Positions 25,766 through 34,595 of a stretch of DNA of 64,000 nucleotides are shown in pieces. This stretch comes from Streptomyces fulvoviolaceus. Its GTDB lineage: Bacteria; Actinomycetota; Actinomycetes; Streptomycetales; Streptomycetaceae. Made by a program: the position numbers and the translations under genes. Numbering within the stretch: position 1 is the first letter of the stretch; every line of letters starts with the position of its first letter. The stretch lies in NCBI RefSeq assembly GCF_000718165.1, contig NZ_JOEY01000047.1, forward strand, positions 1 through 64,000, in the 5' to 3' direction. Below the pieces are notes generated by a model. That model saw nothing but the letters and a program-made list of their open reading frames with translations, was not told where the DNA came from and made no database searches.

Positions 25766-26242
25766 ATGACAACGAACACGAACACGGTGACCCGGACCCG
25801 CCTGGACTTCGCGAAGACCGCCCCGAAGGTCTTCCGCGCCCTCATCGGCTTCGACGCCGCCGCCCGCGAGGGCCTGGACCCGGCCCTCGTCGAACTGATC
25901 CAGATCCGCGCCTCGCACCTCAACCACTGCGCCTACTGCCTGCACATGCACACGAATGACGCCCGCAAGGCCGGCGAGAGCGAGGACCGGCTCCACATGG
26001 TCGCCGTCTGGCGCGAGGCCCGCCACTTCTTCACCGAGAAGGAACAGGCCGCCCTCGCCCTCACGGAGGCGGTGACCCTGGTGGCCGACGGGGGCGTCCC
26101 GGACGACGTCTACGCCGAGGCCGCGGCCCACTTCGACGAGCAGGAACTGGCCCACGTACTGGCCCTGATCCTCACCATCAACACCTGGAACCGGGTGGCC
26201 TTGTCGACAGCGAAGGCAGCGGGCACGGACGAGCGGCGCTGA
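25766..26242 (+). CDS. AhpD-like carboxymuconolactone decarboxylase family protein
   Basis: The 158-residue protein has the CxxC-plus-histidine site of AhpD-type alkylhydroperoxidases, in NHCAYCLHMHTNDARKAG. A later helix, ALTEAVTLV, is typical of the CMD family. It likely acts as a peroxidase or thiol reductase in the cytoplasm. The ATG lies 47 bases from the divergent MocR gene, which probably controls it. A TTG nine bases earlier is an alternative. The 3' end is the first unit of a tandem repeat. Confidence 0.87.
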   Translation: MTTNTNTVTRTRLDFAKTAPKVFRALIGFDAAAREGLDPALVELIQIRASHLNHCAYCLHMHTNDARKAGESEDRLHMVAVWREARHFFTEKEQAALALTEAVTLVADGGVPDDVYAEAAAHFDEQELAHVLALILTINTWNRVALSTAKAAGTDERR

Positions 26243-26394
26243 GCCGGGGCGGGCGGGCGCGGGTGAGTGGCGCTGAGCCGGGTCACGCGGGCGCAGGTGA
26301 GTGGGGCTGAGTCGGGTCGCGCGGACGCGGCGAGTGGTGCTGTGCCCGGCTCACGCGGTGGACAGGGGCGAGCGGCGCTGAGCCCGGCTCACAC
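26231..26394. repeat. Five imperfect tandem repeats of about 34 bases, each carrying the ahpD-like stop
   Basis: Units begin at 26231, 26265, 26299, 26332 and 26370. Each starts GAG(C/T)GG and has (G/T)GC-TG(A/T)-G close by. The first contains the true stop of the AhpD-like gene at 26240-26242. Period is 33-38 bases. The last unit runs to the 3' end of the convergent gltD gene. Confidence 0.8.
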
Positions 26395-27876
26395 CGTCAT
26401 CGGGCGGTCGTACGGTCCGATGGGTGCCGGAAGCCGCGAACTCCCCGTCAGGTAACGGTCGACGGCCGCCGCCACCGCCCGCCCCTCCGCGATCGCCCAC
26501 ACGATCAGTGACTGCCCGCGCGCGGCGTCCCCGGCGGCGAACACGCCGCAGGCACTCGTCGCGAACTCGGGGTCCCGCGTGATCGTGCCGCGGGGGTCCA
26601 TCGCCAGCCCCAGCTGGTCCACGAGCCCGTCCCTGCGGTCGGGCCCGGAGAAGCCGAGGGCGAGCAGCACCAGGTCGGCGGGGAGCGACCGCCCGGTCCC
26701 CGCCACCGGCTGCCGCCGCGTGTCCACCTCGGTCAGGTGCAACGACCGCACCTGCCCGTCCGCGTCCCCGGTGAAGCGGAGCGTGGACGCCGCGAACAGC
26801 CGCGCGTCCGCGTCCGCCGCCGGCGTGGTCTCCAGATCGCGGGCCTCCTCGTGCGCCGCCGACAGCCGGTAGATCTTCGGATACGTCGGCCAGGGCTCGA
26901 CGTCCTCGTCGCGCTCGGCGTCCGGCTGGGCGTAGATGTCCAACTGCGTTACGGACGCGGCCCCTTCCCGCACCGCGGTACCGAGACAGTCGGCCCCCGT
27001 GTCACCACCGCCGACGATGACGACGTGCTTCCCGGCGGCGGACATCGGGGAGGTCTCCAGATCGCCCTCGCACACCCGGTTGGCCAGCGGCAGATACTCC
27101 ATGGCCTGGTGGATCCCGGCCAACTCCCGCCCTGGTACGTCGAGTTCACGCCACGCTGTCGCTCCCGTGGCGATCACCACGGCGTCGTAGCGCGCCCGCA
27201 GTTCCGCGGCGCCGATGTCCCGCCCGACGGCGGTGGACGTACGGAACTTGGTGCCCTCGGCGCGCATCTGCTCGATCCGCCGCTCCAGATGGTGCTTCTC
27301 CATCTTGAACGCGGGGATGCCGTACCGCATCAGCCCGCCGAGCCGGTCGTCCTTCTCGTACACGGCGACGGTGTGCCCGGCCCGCGTGAGCTGCTGTGCC
27401 GCGGCAAGCCCGGTGGGCCCCGAGCCGATCACCGCGACGGTCCGTCCGGACAGCCGGTCCGGCGGACGCGGCGGCGCGAAACCGTCCGTCCACGCCCGGT
27501 CGGCGATCGCGACCTCGACGTTCTTGATGGTGACCGCGGGCTGGTTGATGGCGAGCACGCATCCCGCCTCGCACGGCGCCGGACACAACCGCCCGGTGAA
27601 CTCGGGGAAGTTGTTGGTGGCGTGCAGCCGGTCCGCGGCCGCCCGCCAGTCGTCCCGGCTGACCAGGTCGTTCCACTCGGGGATCAGGTTCCCCAGCGGA
27701 CAGGCGTCGTGGCAGAACGGTATGCCGCAGTCCATGCAGCGGTCGGCCTGCTTGTTGATGATGGGCAGCAGCGCTCGGGGGACGTAGACCTCGTCCCAGT
27801 CCCGGACCCGCTCCTCGACGGGCCTACGGGCCCAGTCCTGGCGAGGCGTGGTCATGAATCCCTTGGGATCGGCCAT
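26389..27876 (-). CDS. gltD: Glutamate synthase small subunit-like oxidoreductase
   Basis: The 495-residue protein has the N-terminal cysteine clusters for iron-sulfur centres (RCMDCGIPFCHDACPLGN and CPAPCEAGC). It also has an FAD site (AVIGSGPTGLAAAQQL near residue 150) and an NADPH site (VIVGGGDTGADC near residue 290). GltD passes electrons from NADPH to GltB for glutamate formation from glutamine and 2-oxoglutarate. No gltB lies beside it, so it may serve GltB encoded elsewhere or another partner. The ATG at 27876 gives the standard family length. Confidence 0.9.
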   Translation of the reverse strand: MADPKGFMTTPRQDWARRPVEERVRDWDEVYVPRALLPIINKQADRCMDCGIPFCHDACPLGNLIPEWNDLVSRDDWRAAADRLHATNNFPEFTGRLCPAPCEAGCVLAINQPAVTIKNVEVAIADRAWTDGFAPPRPPDRLSGRTVAVIGSGPTGLAAAQQLTRAGHTVAVYEKDDRLGGLMRYGIPAFKMEKHHLERRIEQMRAEGTKFRTSTAVGRDIGAAELRARYDAVVIATGATAWRELDVPGRELAGIHQAMEYLPLANRVCEGDLETSPMSAAGKHVVIVGGGDTGADCLGTAVREGAASVTQLDIYAQPDAERDEDVEPWPTYPKIYRLSAAHEEARDLETTPAADADARLFAASTLRFTGDADGQVRSLHLTEVDTRRQPVAGTGRSLPADLVLLALGFSGPDRRDGLVDQLGLAMDPRGTITRDPEFATSACGVFAAGDAARGQSLIVWAIAEGRAVAAAVDRYLTGSSRLPAPIGPYDRPMTV

Positions 27877-28031
27877 GGCCGTCTTCCTTGCGTACGCGTG
27901 TGACGCTTTCGCGTCCGACGTGGCCGTGCGTCATCGGGCGGCACTCTTACGGCACTTCTGTGGCGCTTCCGTGGCACTTCTTTCGGCCACGATACGTCTC
28001 ATCGGCCACGGGTGCCGCCCCACGGGCTCCC

Positions 28032-28511
28032 TCAGGTGAGAGCCAGCACATACGCCACCGCGGCGGCGGCCGAGGCGCCCATGCGGACGTGGTTCCACAT
28101 CGTCCACTCGCGCACATACGTCGGCCAGTACGCGGCCGCCTCCGGGGTGCCCGGGTCCAGCTTGAGCAGGGTGTCGTTGCGCGGCACGTTCGCCACCATG
28201 GTCAGCCCGAACGAGCCGAACAGGTACAGCGCGCTGCCCACCAGCAGCTCCGCCGTCCCCTCGTCCGGCCACAGCACGAACGTCACCACCGCGATCACCG
28301 CACACAGCACCGCCGACCCGGCGAACACGGCCATGAACGCCGGCCGCACCGCGGTCACGTTGATCGCGTTCATCGCGGCGACGCCCTGCGCCGGCGGCAG
28401 CGCGGCGAGCCCACGCATCACGAAGGTCGAGAAGGCGCAGAAGACCCCGGCGGTCAGCCCGGTGCCGAGCACGCCCAGCACGATCAGGACGAAGTACGGT
28501 CCATCGATCAT
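28032..28511 (-). CDS. DUF1772 (anthrone oxygenase-like) membrane protein
   Basis: The 159-residue protein has four hydrophobic helices, beginning FVLIVLGVLGTGLTAGVFCA. Conserved DUF1772 features are an FVMRGLAALP segment and a late asparagine in VPRNDTLLKL followed by W-x-x-W-N-H. Some relatives take part in polyketide anthrone oxidation, but most have no known role. A GTG directly before the ATG fits the GGGGGAG ribosome site slightly better. Confidence 0.8.
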   Translation of the reverse strand: MIDGPYFVLIVLGVLGTGLTAGVFCAFSTFVMRGLAALPPAQGVAAMNAINVTAVRPAFMAVFAGSAVLCAVIAVVTFVLWPDEGTAELLVGSALYLFGSFGLTMVANVPRNDTLLKLDPGTPEAAAYWPTYVREWTMWNHVRMGASAAAAVAYVLALT

Positions 28512-28715
28512 CACAACATCAACTCCCCCATCCAGCCGAGATCCTTCCCGGCACCACCCGTCATCACAAGTGAATCTCCGGTCGAGAACACCTGCCATGG
28601 CCGAGTCGCGCGGGGGCATGCGCGAGCGTCCACGCCGGGGCGTGGGGCGGGTGTCCTGGGTGTCCGTCGATCGGCCCGGCACCTCATGGACCGCCGCTCT
28701 CCACGCGCTCCCTGC

Positions 28716-29399
28716 TCACTCCCGCCACCCCCGCAACACCGCCTCGACATCCCTCGCGATCCGACGCCGCGCCTCATGCCGGACCACCCCGCTCATCAGC
28801 AACTCGTCGTACGGCGTGTCCACATGCCGTACGGACGCCACGACCGCCGAGGTCACCGCCCCCTCCGACAGCGCCCGCCCCGGCGCACTCCGGCCGATCC
28901 GCCCACTGCCCCGCGCGGAAGCATGCGTGGCGATCCCTCGCGCCCGGTCCGCCGGGCACCCCGGAAACAGCCGTCGTACCTCCGCCGCGAACGCCTCGGC
29001 GAACCGCACGTCCTCGGCCGCCCGCCGTGCGGCATCCCGCGCCCGACGCCGCCGCCGCGCCTCCGCGTCCGCCAGGCAGCGCTCCTCGGCCCGCGCCAGC
29101 CCCGCCTCCTCGACGAGGACGCCCTGCCGCTCGTAACGCCCCTTGCGCCGGTTGAAGCGCACGACGACCGCCGACAGCCCGCTCTCCTCCCGCGACCGCC
29201 GCGTCAGCGCCGTGTCGCCGCGCGGCAGGAACACCAGGTGCCCGAGATCGGCACAGTCCAGGCAGCGCGGCGCCCCGCCCTCGACGACGAGCAGCGACAG
29301 CGGCCCGCCACGGCACTCGGCACAGTGCCGCCTCCGCAGGGGCTGGACGACGAGAAGCCCGGTGCGAGTCGGGATCGGGGGAGTCGCGAGACCTGCCAT
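28716..29399 (-). CDS. DUF2293 protein
   Basis: The 227-residue protein has a small zinc-ribbon-like part near the start (HCAECRGGPLS, RCLDCADLGH) and an Arg-rich central helix. A DUF2293 tail follows, with RRLFPGCPADRARGIATHA and SVRHVDTPYDELLMSG. The pattern suggests nucleic acid binding. It sits seven bases after the stop of the oxidoreductase gene on the same strand. The function is unknown. Confidence 0.75.
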   Translation of the reverse strand: MAGLATPPIPTRTGLLVVQPLRRRHCAECRGGPLSLLVVEGGAPRCLDCADLGHLVFLPRGDTALTRRSREESGLSAVVVRFNRRKGRYERQGVLVEEAGLARAEERCLADAEARRRRRARDAARRAAEDVRFAEAFAAEVRRLFPGCPADRARGIATHASARGSGRIGRSAPGRALSEGAVTSAVVASVRHVDTPYDELLMSGVVRHEARRRIARDVEAVLRGWRE

Positions 29400-29406
29400 G
29401 AGTGAT

Positions 29407-30087
29407 TCATTCCCCTGACGGACCGCACACCGACACCCGCGTACGGTGCCGCGTCGGCGTCTCGATCTCGTCGAGCACCGCCACCGCGAGATCCGCGTAC
29501 GACAGGACGGCCGCACCGTCGGGAACCCGCTCACCGCCGAGCCGGTACCGTCCGGTGCGCGCGGCGGCCTGCTCCAGCCCGCCGCCCGGCGTGAGCATCA
29601 GCCAGTCGACAGGGCCGTCGGCCGCCTCCCGCAGCCGCCGCAGACCTGCCGTGTGCGCCAGCGCGAACGGCCGTATCTCCGGCGGAAACACCGCGGGATC
29701 GTCCATCACCGGCCGCCCGTCCGCGCCCAGAAGGTTCGCGAACAGCCCGACGGCGACAAGCCGCCGTACCCCCGAGGCGGCGAGCCCGCCCAGCAGCGCG
29801 TCCGCCGCCTTGACGAAGAACTCCGGATCGAGCGAGTCGAAGCCCTGCTCCGGGCCGCTGAACGGCGACACGGCGTGTACGGCCGCGACATGTCCGCCCA
29901 CCACGGCACCCACCGAACCGGGATCCGTCACATCGCCGCGCACGACGGCCACGCCGTTCGCCCTGAGGTCCGGATGCCGCCCCGGATCGCGCACCACTGC
30001 CGTCACCTCGTATCCCCTCCCGCGCGCCTCGCCCGTCACCGCCCGCCCGGCCCGTCCGCCGGCTCCGAACACCACGATCCCGCCCAT
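29407..30087 (-). CDS. NAD(P)-binding oxidoreductase/epimerase-like protein
   Basis: The 226-residue protein starts with the Rossmann element MGGIVVFGAGGRAGRAVT and continues with VVRDPGR and GDVTDP. These are typical of NmrA-like and SDR atypical reductases (YwnB type). It is divergent from a HxlR regulator gene 99 bases away, a common pairing for redox- or quinone-responsive reductases. The start at 30087 is chosen because the glycine loop begins three residues later. Confidence 0.85.
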   Translation of the reverse strand: MGGIVVFGAGGRAGRAVTGEARGRGYEVTAVVRDPGRHPDLRANGVAVVRGDVTDPGSVGAVVGGHVAAVHAVSPFSGPEQGFDSLDPEFFVKAADALLGGLAASGVRRLVAVGLFANLLGADGRPVMDDPAVFPPEIRPFALAHTAGLRRLREAADGPVDWLMLTPGGGLEQAAARTGRYRLGGERVPDGAAVLSYADLAVAVLDEIETPTRHRTRVSVCGPSGE

Positions 30088-30186
30088 GCCCAACCTCCTT
30101 GCCCAGCACCGCACTTCACGGCCCGAGCTGGACGTTAGGCGCGGGATGGCCGGTTACCGCAACGGAACCGGCGCTAGCCTCGGCCG

Positions 30187-30612
30187 ATGACCGACTCCAC
30201 CTCCACGTCCACCTCCATTCCCACTTCCACGGTCGGTGCCCGGCTCGCTCCCCTCGCCCCCGACATGTTCGACGCCGTCTGTCCCTCCTCCGTGATGCCG
30301 TTCCGGGTCGGTGACAAGTGGACCGGCATGGTCGTCCGCTGCCTCGAAGGCGGCCCGCGCCGCTTCACCGAACTCCGGGTCCCGCTCAGGGCCGTGACCC
30401 CGAAGGTCCTCAGCGAGACCCTGCGCGCGATGGAACGCGACGGCCTCCTGACCCGCACCGCGTACGACGAGAACCCGCCCCGCGTCGAGTACGCCCTCAC
30501 CCCTCTCGGCCGCACCCTGATCCCCCTCCTCGACGCGGCCCGCGCCTGGAGCGCAACCCACCTCCCACAGCTGCTCGCCGCTCGCCGAGCCCACGAGCGC
30601 GACGCATCCTGA
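30187..30612 (+). CDS. HxlR-family transcriptional regulator
   Basis: The 141-residue protein has a Ser/Thr-rich start and then the HxlR winged helix: VGDKWTGMVVRCLEGGPRRF, followed by VTPKVLSETLRAMERDGLLT and EYALTPLGRTL. A cysteine at the start of the domain (AVCPSS) could sense electrophiles, as in some HxlR proteins. It likely controls the divergent oxidoreductase gene and itself. Confidence 0.9.
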   Translation: MTDSTSTSTSIPTSTVGARLAPLAPDMFDAVCPSSVMPFRVGDKWTGMVVRCLEGGPRRFTELRVPLRAVTPKVLSETLRAMERDGLLTRTAYDENPPRVEYALTPLGRTLIPLLDAARAWSATHLPQLLAARRAHERDAS

Positions 30613-30629
30613 CCGTGGCCTGACGCATC

Positions 30630-31271
30630 ATGGGCCGTGTGCGACTCGAAGCGATCACTTGGGACCGGCTCGGCGACCTGCTGGCCGAGCGGCTGCTCGA
30701 CCTGAAGCCGGCCGACGGCAGCCCCTGGCCCCGCGTCGCCTTCGACGGCGCCCCGGCGGCCCGCCCGGGAGACCTCGCCGAGCGCGTCGGCGAGGCCCTG
30801 CGCATACGGGGCCGCCCTTCGCTCGTCGTCGGCATGGAGGGCTTCCTGCGCCCCGCCTCGCTCCGCCTGGAGTACGGCCACCAGGACCCGGAGGCCTACT
30901 ACGACGGTTGGTTCGACACCGGCGCCCTCTGGCGCGAGGTCTTCGGCCCCCTCGAACCCGGCGGCGACGGCCGCGTCCTGCCCGACCTGTGGGATCCTGC
31001 CACCGACCGCGCCACCCGCAGCCCCTACGTCCAACTCCCGCCCGGCGGCGTCCTGTTGCTCCACGGCCCCCTCCTGCTGCGCCACTGGTTCCCCTTCGAC
31101 CTGACCGCGCACGTCCTCCTCTCCACCGGAGCGCTGCGCCGCCGTACCCCCGAGGCCGAGCACTGGACTCTCCCCGCCTTCGAGCGGTACGCAGACGAAT
31201 CCGACCCGGCCGGCACGGCCGACGTCCTGGTGCGCGCCGACGATCCGCGTCATCCGGCGTGGAGCGGCTGA
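30630..31271 (+). CDS. Uridine kinase-like protein lacking a P-loop
   Basis: The 213-residue protein follows the uridine kinase fold: WPRVAFDGAP at strand 1, LVVGMEGFLRP, then a Tyr-rich DPEAYYDGWFD and YVQLPPGGVLLLHGPLLLR. The Walker A lysine is missing: where kinases have GxxGxGKS, this protein reads DGAPAARPGDL. It may bind a nucleoside without ATP hydrolysis, or be inactive. It follows the HxlR gene by 17 bases and may share its transcript. Confidence 0.72.
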   Translation: MGRVRLEAITWDRLGDLLAERLLDLKPADGSPWPRVAFDGAPAARPGDLAERVGEALRIRGRPSLVVGMEGFLRPASLRLEYGHQDPEAYYDGWFDTGALWREVFGPLEPGGDGRVLPDLWDPATDRATRSPYVQLPPGGVLLLHGPLLLRHWFPFDLTAHVLLSTGALRRRTPEAEHWTLPAFERYADESDPAGTADVLVRADDPRHPAWSG

Positions 31272-31304
31272 TTCGATCAAACCCCTTTTCCATCGAACGC
31301 CTTT

Positions 31305-31322
31305 TATATGCGCGTGCATATA
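31305..31322. promoter_or_regulatory. AT-rich palindrome upstream of an F420-type oxidoreductase gene
   Basis: TATATGCGCGTGCATATA pairs TATATGC with GCATATA. It is one of the few AT-rich spots in the region and lies 15 bases before the ATG at 31337. It could be the -10 region of a short-leader promoter with an operator over it. The regulator is unknown. Confidence 0.5.
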
Positions 31323-31336
31323 GTTACTGTGGCTCC

Positions 31337-31750
31337 ATGACGACCTCCACAAGTGATTCCGTCTCCTTCGACGACTCGGTCCGTGCTCTCCTCGACGGCA
31401 AGAACTTCGCCAGCGTGGCCACCCTCGGCCGCGACGGCGGCCCGCAGAACTCGGTGGTCTGGATCAAGCGTGAGGGCGACACCGTGCTCTTCTCCTCCAC
31501 CGACGGACGCCAGAAGGTGCGCAACCTCCGGCGCGACCCCCGCATCAGCCTCTCGGTCTTCGACCTCGCCAACCCCTACAGCTCGGTCGAGATCCGTGGC
31601 ACCGCCGAGATCCTCGCGGACGAGGGCAAGCGCCTCCCGCACGAGCTCTCGCACAAGTACCTCGGCATCGACCCGCCCGCCGAGAAGGACGACGAGGTCC
31701 GCGTGATCATCCGCGTGGTCCCGCGGAAGATCGTGGGCTTCTCGGCCTGA
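31337..31750 (+). CDS. PPOX-class F420-dependent oxidoreductase
   Basis: The 137-residue protein has the split-barrel flavin/deazaflavin fold: FASVATLGRDGGPQNSVVW, then FSSTDGRQKVRNLRRDPRI and YSSVEIRGTAEI. It ends with VIIRVVPRKIVGF. Members use F420H2 or FMN to reduce diverse substrates. No partner gene is adjacent. The ATG sits close behind an AT-rich palindrome that may be its promoter. Confidence 0.85.
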   Translation: MTTSTSDSVSFDDSVRALLDGKNFASVATLGRDGGPQNSVVWIKREGDTVLFSSTDGRQKVRNLRRDPRISLSVFDLANPYSSVEIRGTAEILADEGKRLPHELSHKYLGIDPPAEKDDEVRVIIRVVPRKIVGFSA

Positions 31751-31905
31751 GTGCCGTCGGCTCCGGGTTCTGGCCCCACCCGTTCCGGCGACGGTTACCG
31801 CACGGTTCCGGGTGCGGGGGCCCGACCGCGCGGCGAGAATGTAGGGCGCCGGTATCAGCGGTGCGTCCCGTGCCGCGCCGGCCGCCCGGCACCGGGAGGT
31901 ACTCC

Positions 31906-32337
31906 ATGACCACCGCCGGAGACATCATGCACCGGGGCGCCCAGTGGATCCCCGCCCACGAAACCCTGGACCGCGCCGCCCAGCTGATGCGTGAGCTGGG
32001 CGTCGGGGCCCTGCCCATCAGCGACGAGAACGAACGGCTCTGCGGGATTCTCACCGACCGCGACATCGTCATCGGCTGTGTGGCCATGGGCCACGACCCG
32101 GCCAAGGTGACCGCGGGCGAGATGGCCCAGGGCACACCACGCTGGATCGACGCGGGCGCCGACGTGGGCGAGGTGCTGTACGAGATGCAGGAGCACCAGA
32201 TCCGCCGGCTTCCCGTCATCGAGAACAAGCGCCTGGTGGGCATGATCAGCGAGGCCGACCTGGCCCAGCACCTGACGGAGGACCAGATCGCCGGCTGGGC
32301 CGAGAGCGTCTACGCGAGGACCTCGGGCCGCCTCTGA
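31906..32337 (+). CDS. CBS-domain protein
   Basis: The 143-residue protein consists of two CBS modules: TAGDIMHRGAQWIPAHETLD with GVGALPISDENERLCGILTDRD, and then VLYEMQEHQIRRLPVIENKRLVG. Such stand-alone pairs bind adenine nucleotides and act as energy sensors or as partners for other proteins. GGGAGGT precedes the ATG by six bases. It is convergent to corA with only 19 bases between the stops. Confidence 0.9.
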   Translation: MTTAGDIMHRGAQWIPAHETLDRAAQLMRELGVGALPISDENERLCGILTDRDIVIGCVAMGHDPAKVTAGEMAQGTPRWIDAGADVGEVLYEMQEHQIRRLPVIENKRLVGMISEADLAQHLTEDQIAGWAESVYARTSGRL

Positions 32338-32356
32338 CTCGTGTTCCGGACAGTGA

Positions 32357-33484
32357 TCAGAGCCAGCCGTTGCGCCGGAAACCGCGGTACAGCACCAGAC
32401 ACGCGACGGATATCACGCCGATGATCAGGCCGTAGCCGTATCGCCAGTGCAGCTCCGGCATGTGGTCGAAGTTCATGCCGTACACACCGCAGACCATCGT
32501 CGGCACGGCGATCACCGCGGCCCACGCCGTGATCTTCCGCATGTCCTCGTTCTGCGCGACCGTCACCTGTGCGAGGTGCGCCTGCAGGATCGAGTTGAGC
32601 AGTTCGTCGAAGGCGGCGATCTGCTCCTTGGCGCGCAGCAGATGGTCGGAGACGTCGCGGAAGTAGGCCTGTATCTCCGGATCGACCACGCGGATCGGCC
32701 GGGTCGAGAGCTCCTCGATCGGGCGGGCGAGCGGGACCACGGCCCGCTTCAGCTCGAGGAGCTCGCGCTTGAGCTGGTAGATGCGCCCCGGGTCGGCCCG
32801 CGCGCCGTTCTCCGCGAACACGTCCATCTCGACCTGGTCGATGTCGGCCTGAACAGCGTCGGTGACGTTCAGATAGTCGTCGACCACATGGTCCGCGATC
32901 GCGTGCAGCACCGCGGCCGGACCCTTGGAGAGCTGCTGGGGGTCGGACTCCAGCTCCTCGCGCAACGGGCCCAGTGATCCATGCCGTCCGTGCCGCACGG
33001 TGATGACGAAGTCGCGGCCGACGAACACCATGATCTCGCCGGTGTTGACCACCTCGCTCGTGGCCGTGAGTTCCTCGTGCTCGACATAGCAGACCGTCTT
33101 GAACACCGCGAACAGCGTCTCGCCGTAGCGCTCCAGCTTCGGACGCTGGTGGGCCTCGATCGCGTCCTCGACCGCGAGCGGATGCAGGTCGAAGAGCTCC
33201 GCGATGCCCGCGAACTCCTGGTCCGTCGGCTCATGGAGACCGAGCCAGACGAAACCGTCACGGCTCTTGCGTACTTGCTCCACGGCGTCGACCAGGTCGT
33301 TGCCGGTGGGGCCCCGCACGCCCTCCCGGTAGGTCACGCAGTTGACCACGGAACTGCCCAGCGGGGAGCGAGCGTGGTGGCTCAGGTCGACGCGCGGGCG
33401 CCGCCGGGCCAGCCGTGCCACCTTGCGGAGGCCGCCGACCCTGCCGAGGCCCGTGACCTTCCGCAGATTCCCTGCCATGGACAT
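32357..33484 (-). CDS. corA: CorA-family magnesium/divalent metal transporter
   Basis: The 375-residue protein has a large cytoplasmic N-terminal domain and two C-terminal helices. The signature YGMNFDHMPELHW sits at the end of the first helix, as in CorA channels that import Mg2+ (or Co2+ and Ni2+) as pentamers. The start at 33484 follows GGAG with six bases spacing; an ATG six bases later is also possible. The N-terminus is basic (VARLARRRPRVDL). Confidence 0.92.
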   Translation of the reverse strand: MSMAGNLRKVTGLGRVGGLRKVARLARRRPRVDLSHHARSPLGSSVVNCVTYREGVRGPTGNDLVDAVEQVRKSRDGFVWLGLHEPTDQEFAGIAELFDLHPLAVEDAIEAHQRPKLERYGETLFAVFKTVCYVEHEELTATSEVVNTGEIMVFVGRDFVITVRHGRHGSLGPLREELESDPQQLSKGPAAVLHAIADHVVDDYLNVTDAVQADIDQVEMDVFAENGARADPGRIYQLKRELLELKRAVVPLARPIEELSTRPIRVVDPEIQAYFRDVSDHLLRAKEQIAAFDELLNSILQAHLAQVTVAQNEDMRKITAWAAVIAVPTMVCGVYGMNFDHMPELHWRYGYGLIIGVISVACLVLYRGFRRNGWL

Positions 33485-33702
33485 CTGGATCTCCCTGCAT
33501 GGATCTCCGTGCGACGCGTTTCTGCGCCCTGGCGGGCCAGTTTGCCAGGTCCGGGCAAGAGGCGGGTGAGCCTGTGGGTAGGGATCATTCCGTTTGGTTC
33601 CCGGCTGTGGACAACGGGTCCGCACGGTACGGCGTCGGTCGTCTCGGCGCAGTCGTCGCGTCGCCCCCTCCCGACAAGCCGGGCAACTGGGATGATCGAG
33701 GC

Positions 33703-34497
33703 ATGACGCGAACCGACGGGTATCTCCTCGCCAACCGGCAGACCGAGGCGGGCGAGCGTTTCGACGCCTTCGCCACCCTCTTCGACCCCACGACCTTCCG
33801 GCACCTCGAAGGATTCGGCATCGGATCCGGCTGGCGCTGCTGGGAGGTCGGCGCCGGCGGCACCTCCGTGGTGTCCTGGCTGGCCAAGAAGGTCGGCCCG
33901 ACCGGCAAGGTCGTCGCGACCGACATCGACACCTCACAGGTCACCGCGGCCGCCCGCCCGCCCATCGAGGTACGCGTCCACGACGTGGGCGCCGAGGAGC
34001 CGCCGGGCGAGGGGTTCGACCTGGTGCACGCCCGCCTCGTCCTCGTTCATGTGCCGGACCGGGAACGGGCGTTGCACTCGATGATCAAGGCCCTGCGCCC
34101 CGGCGGACGGCTCCTGATCGAGGACGCCGACCCCGCCCTGCAGCCCCTGCTCTGCCCCGACGAGCACGGCCCCGAGCAGCAGCTGGCCAACCGGCTGAGG
34201 CAGGGCTTCCGTCAGCTGCTCGCCGACCGCGGCGCCGACCTCGCCTACGGCCGCAGGCTCCCGGGCCTGCTCCGCGAGGCCGGCCTGCGCGGGGTGGAGG
34301 CCGACGCGTACTTCCCCGTCACCTCGCCCGCCTGCGCGGCCCTGGAGGCCGCCACGATCCGCCAGATCCGCGCCCAGCTGGTCACCGCGGGCCTTGCCAC
34401 GGACCAGGACATCGACCGCCACCTCGCGAACGTCGCCACCGGTGCGATGGATCTGGCCACGGCTCCGATGATCTCGGCGTGGGGGCGCAAGGCGTAG
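33703..34497 (+). CDS. SAM-dependent methyltransferase
   Basis: The 264-residue class I methyltransferase has the SAM loop CWEVGAGGTSVVSWLAKKVG near residue 48. VVATDIDTSQV and then FDLVHARLVLVHVPDRERAL and LRPGGRLLIEDADP follow, the standard motif order. The substrate is unknown. It is divergent from corA, with 218 bases between. I chose the ATG at 33703, since the upstream extension is not protein-like. Confidence 0.87.
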   Translation: MTRTDGYLLANRQTEAGERFDAFATLFDPTTFRHLEGFGIGSGWRCWEVGAGGTSVVSWLAKKVGPTGKVVATDIDTSQVTAAARPPIEVRVHDVGAEEPPGEGFDLVHARLVLVHVPDRERALHSMIKALRPGGRLLIEDADPALQPLLCPDEHGPEQQLANRLRQGFRQLLADRGADLAYGRRLPGLLREAGLRGVEADAYFPVTSPACAALEAATIRQIRAQLVTAGLATDQDIDRHLANVATGAMDLATAPMISAWGRKA

Positions 34498-34595
34498 GAG
34501 GGAAGCGGGGGTTGGCCTTGGCCGGGTGCCCTTCCGGATCGGTGGGACGTCGGCGGGTGTTGTTCAGGGCGCTCGGCGCGGGCGCGGTGGCGTTA

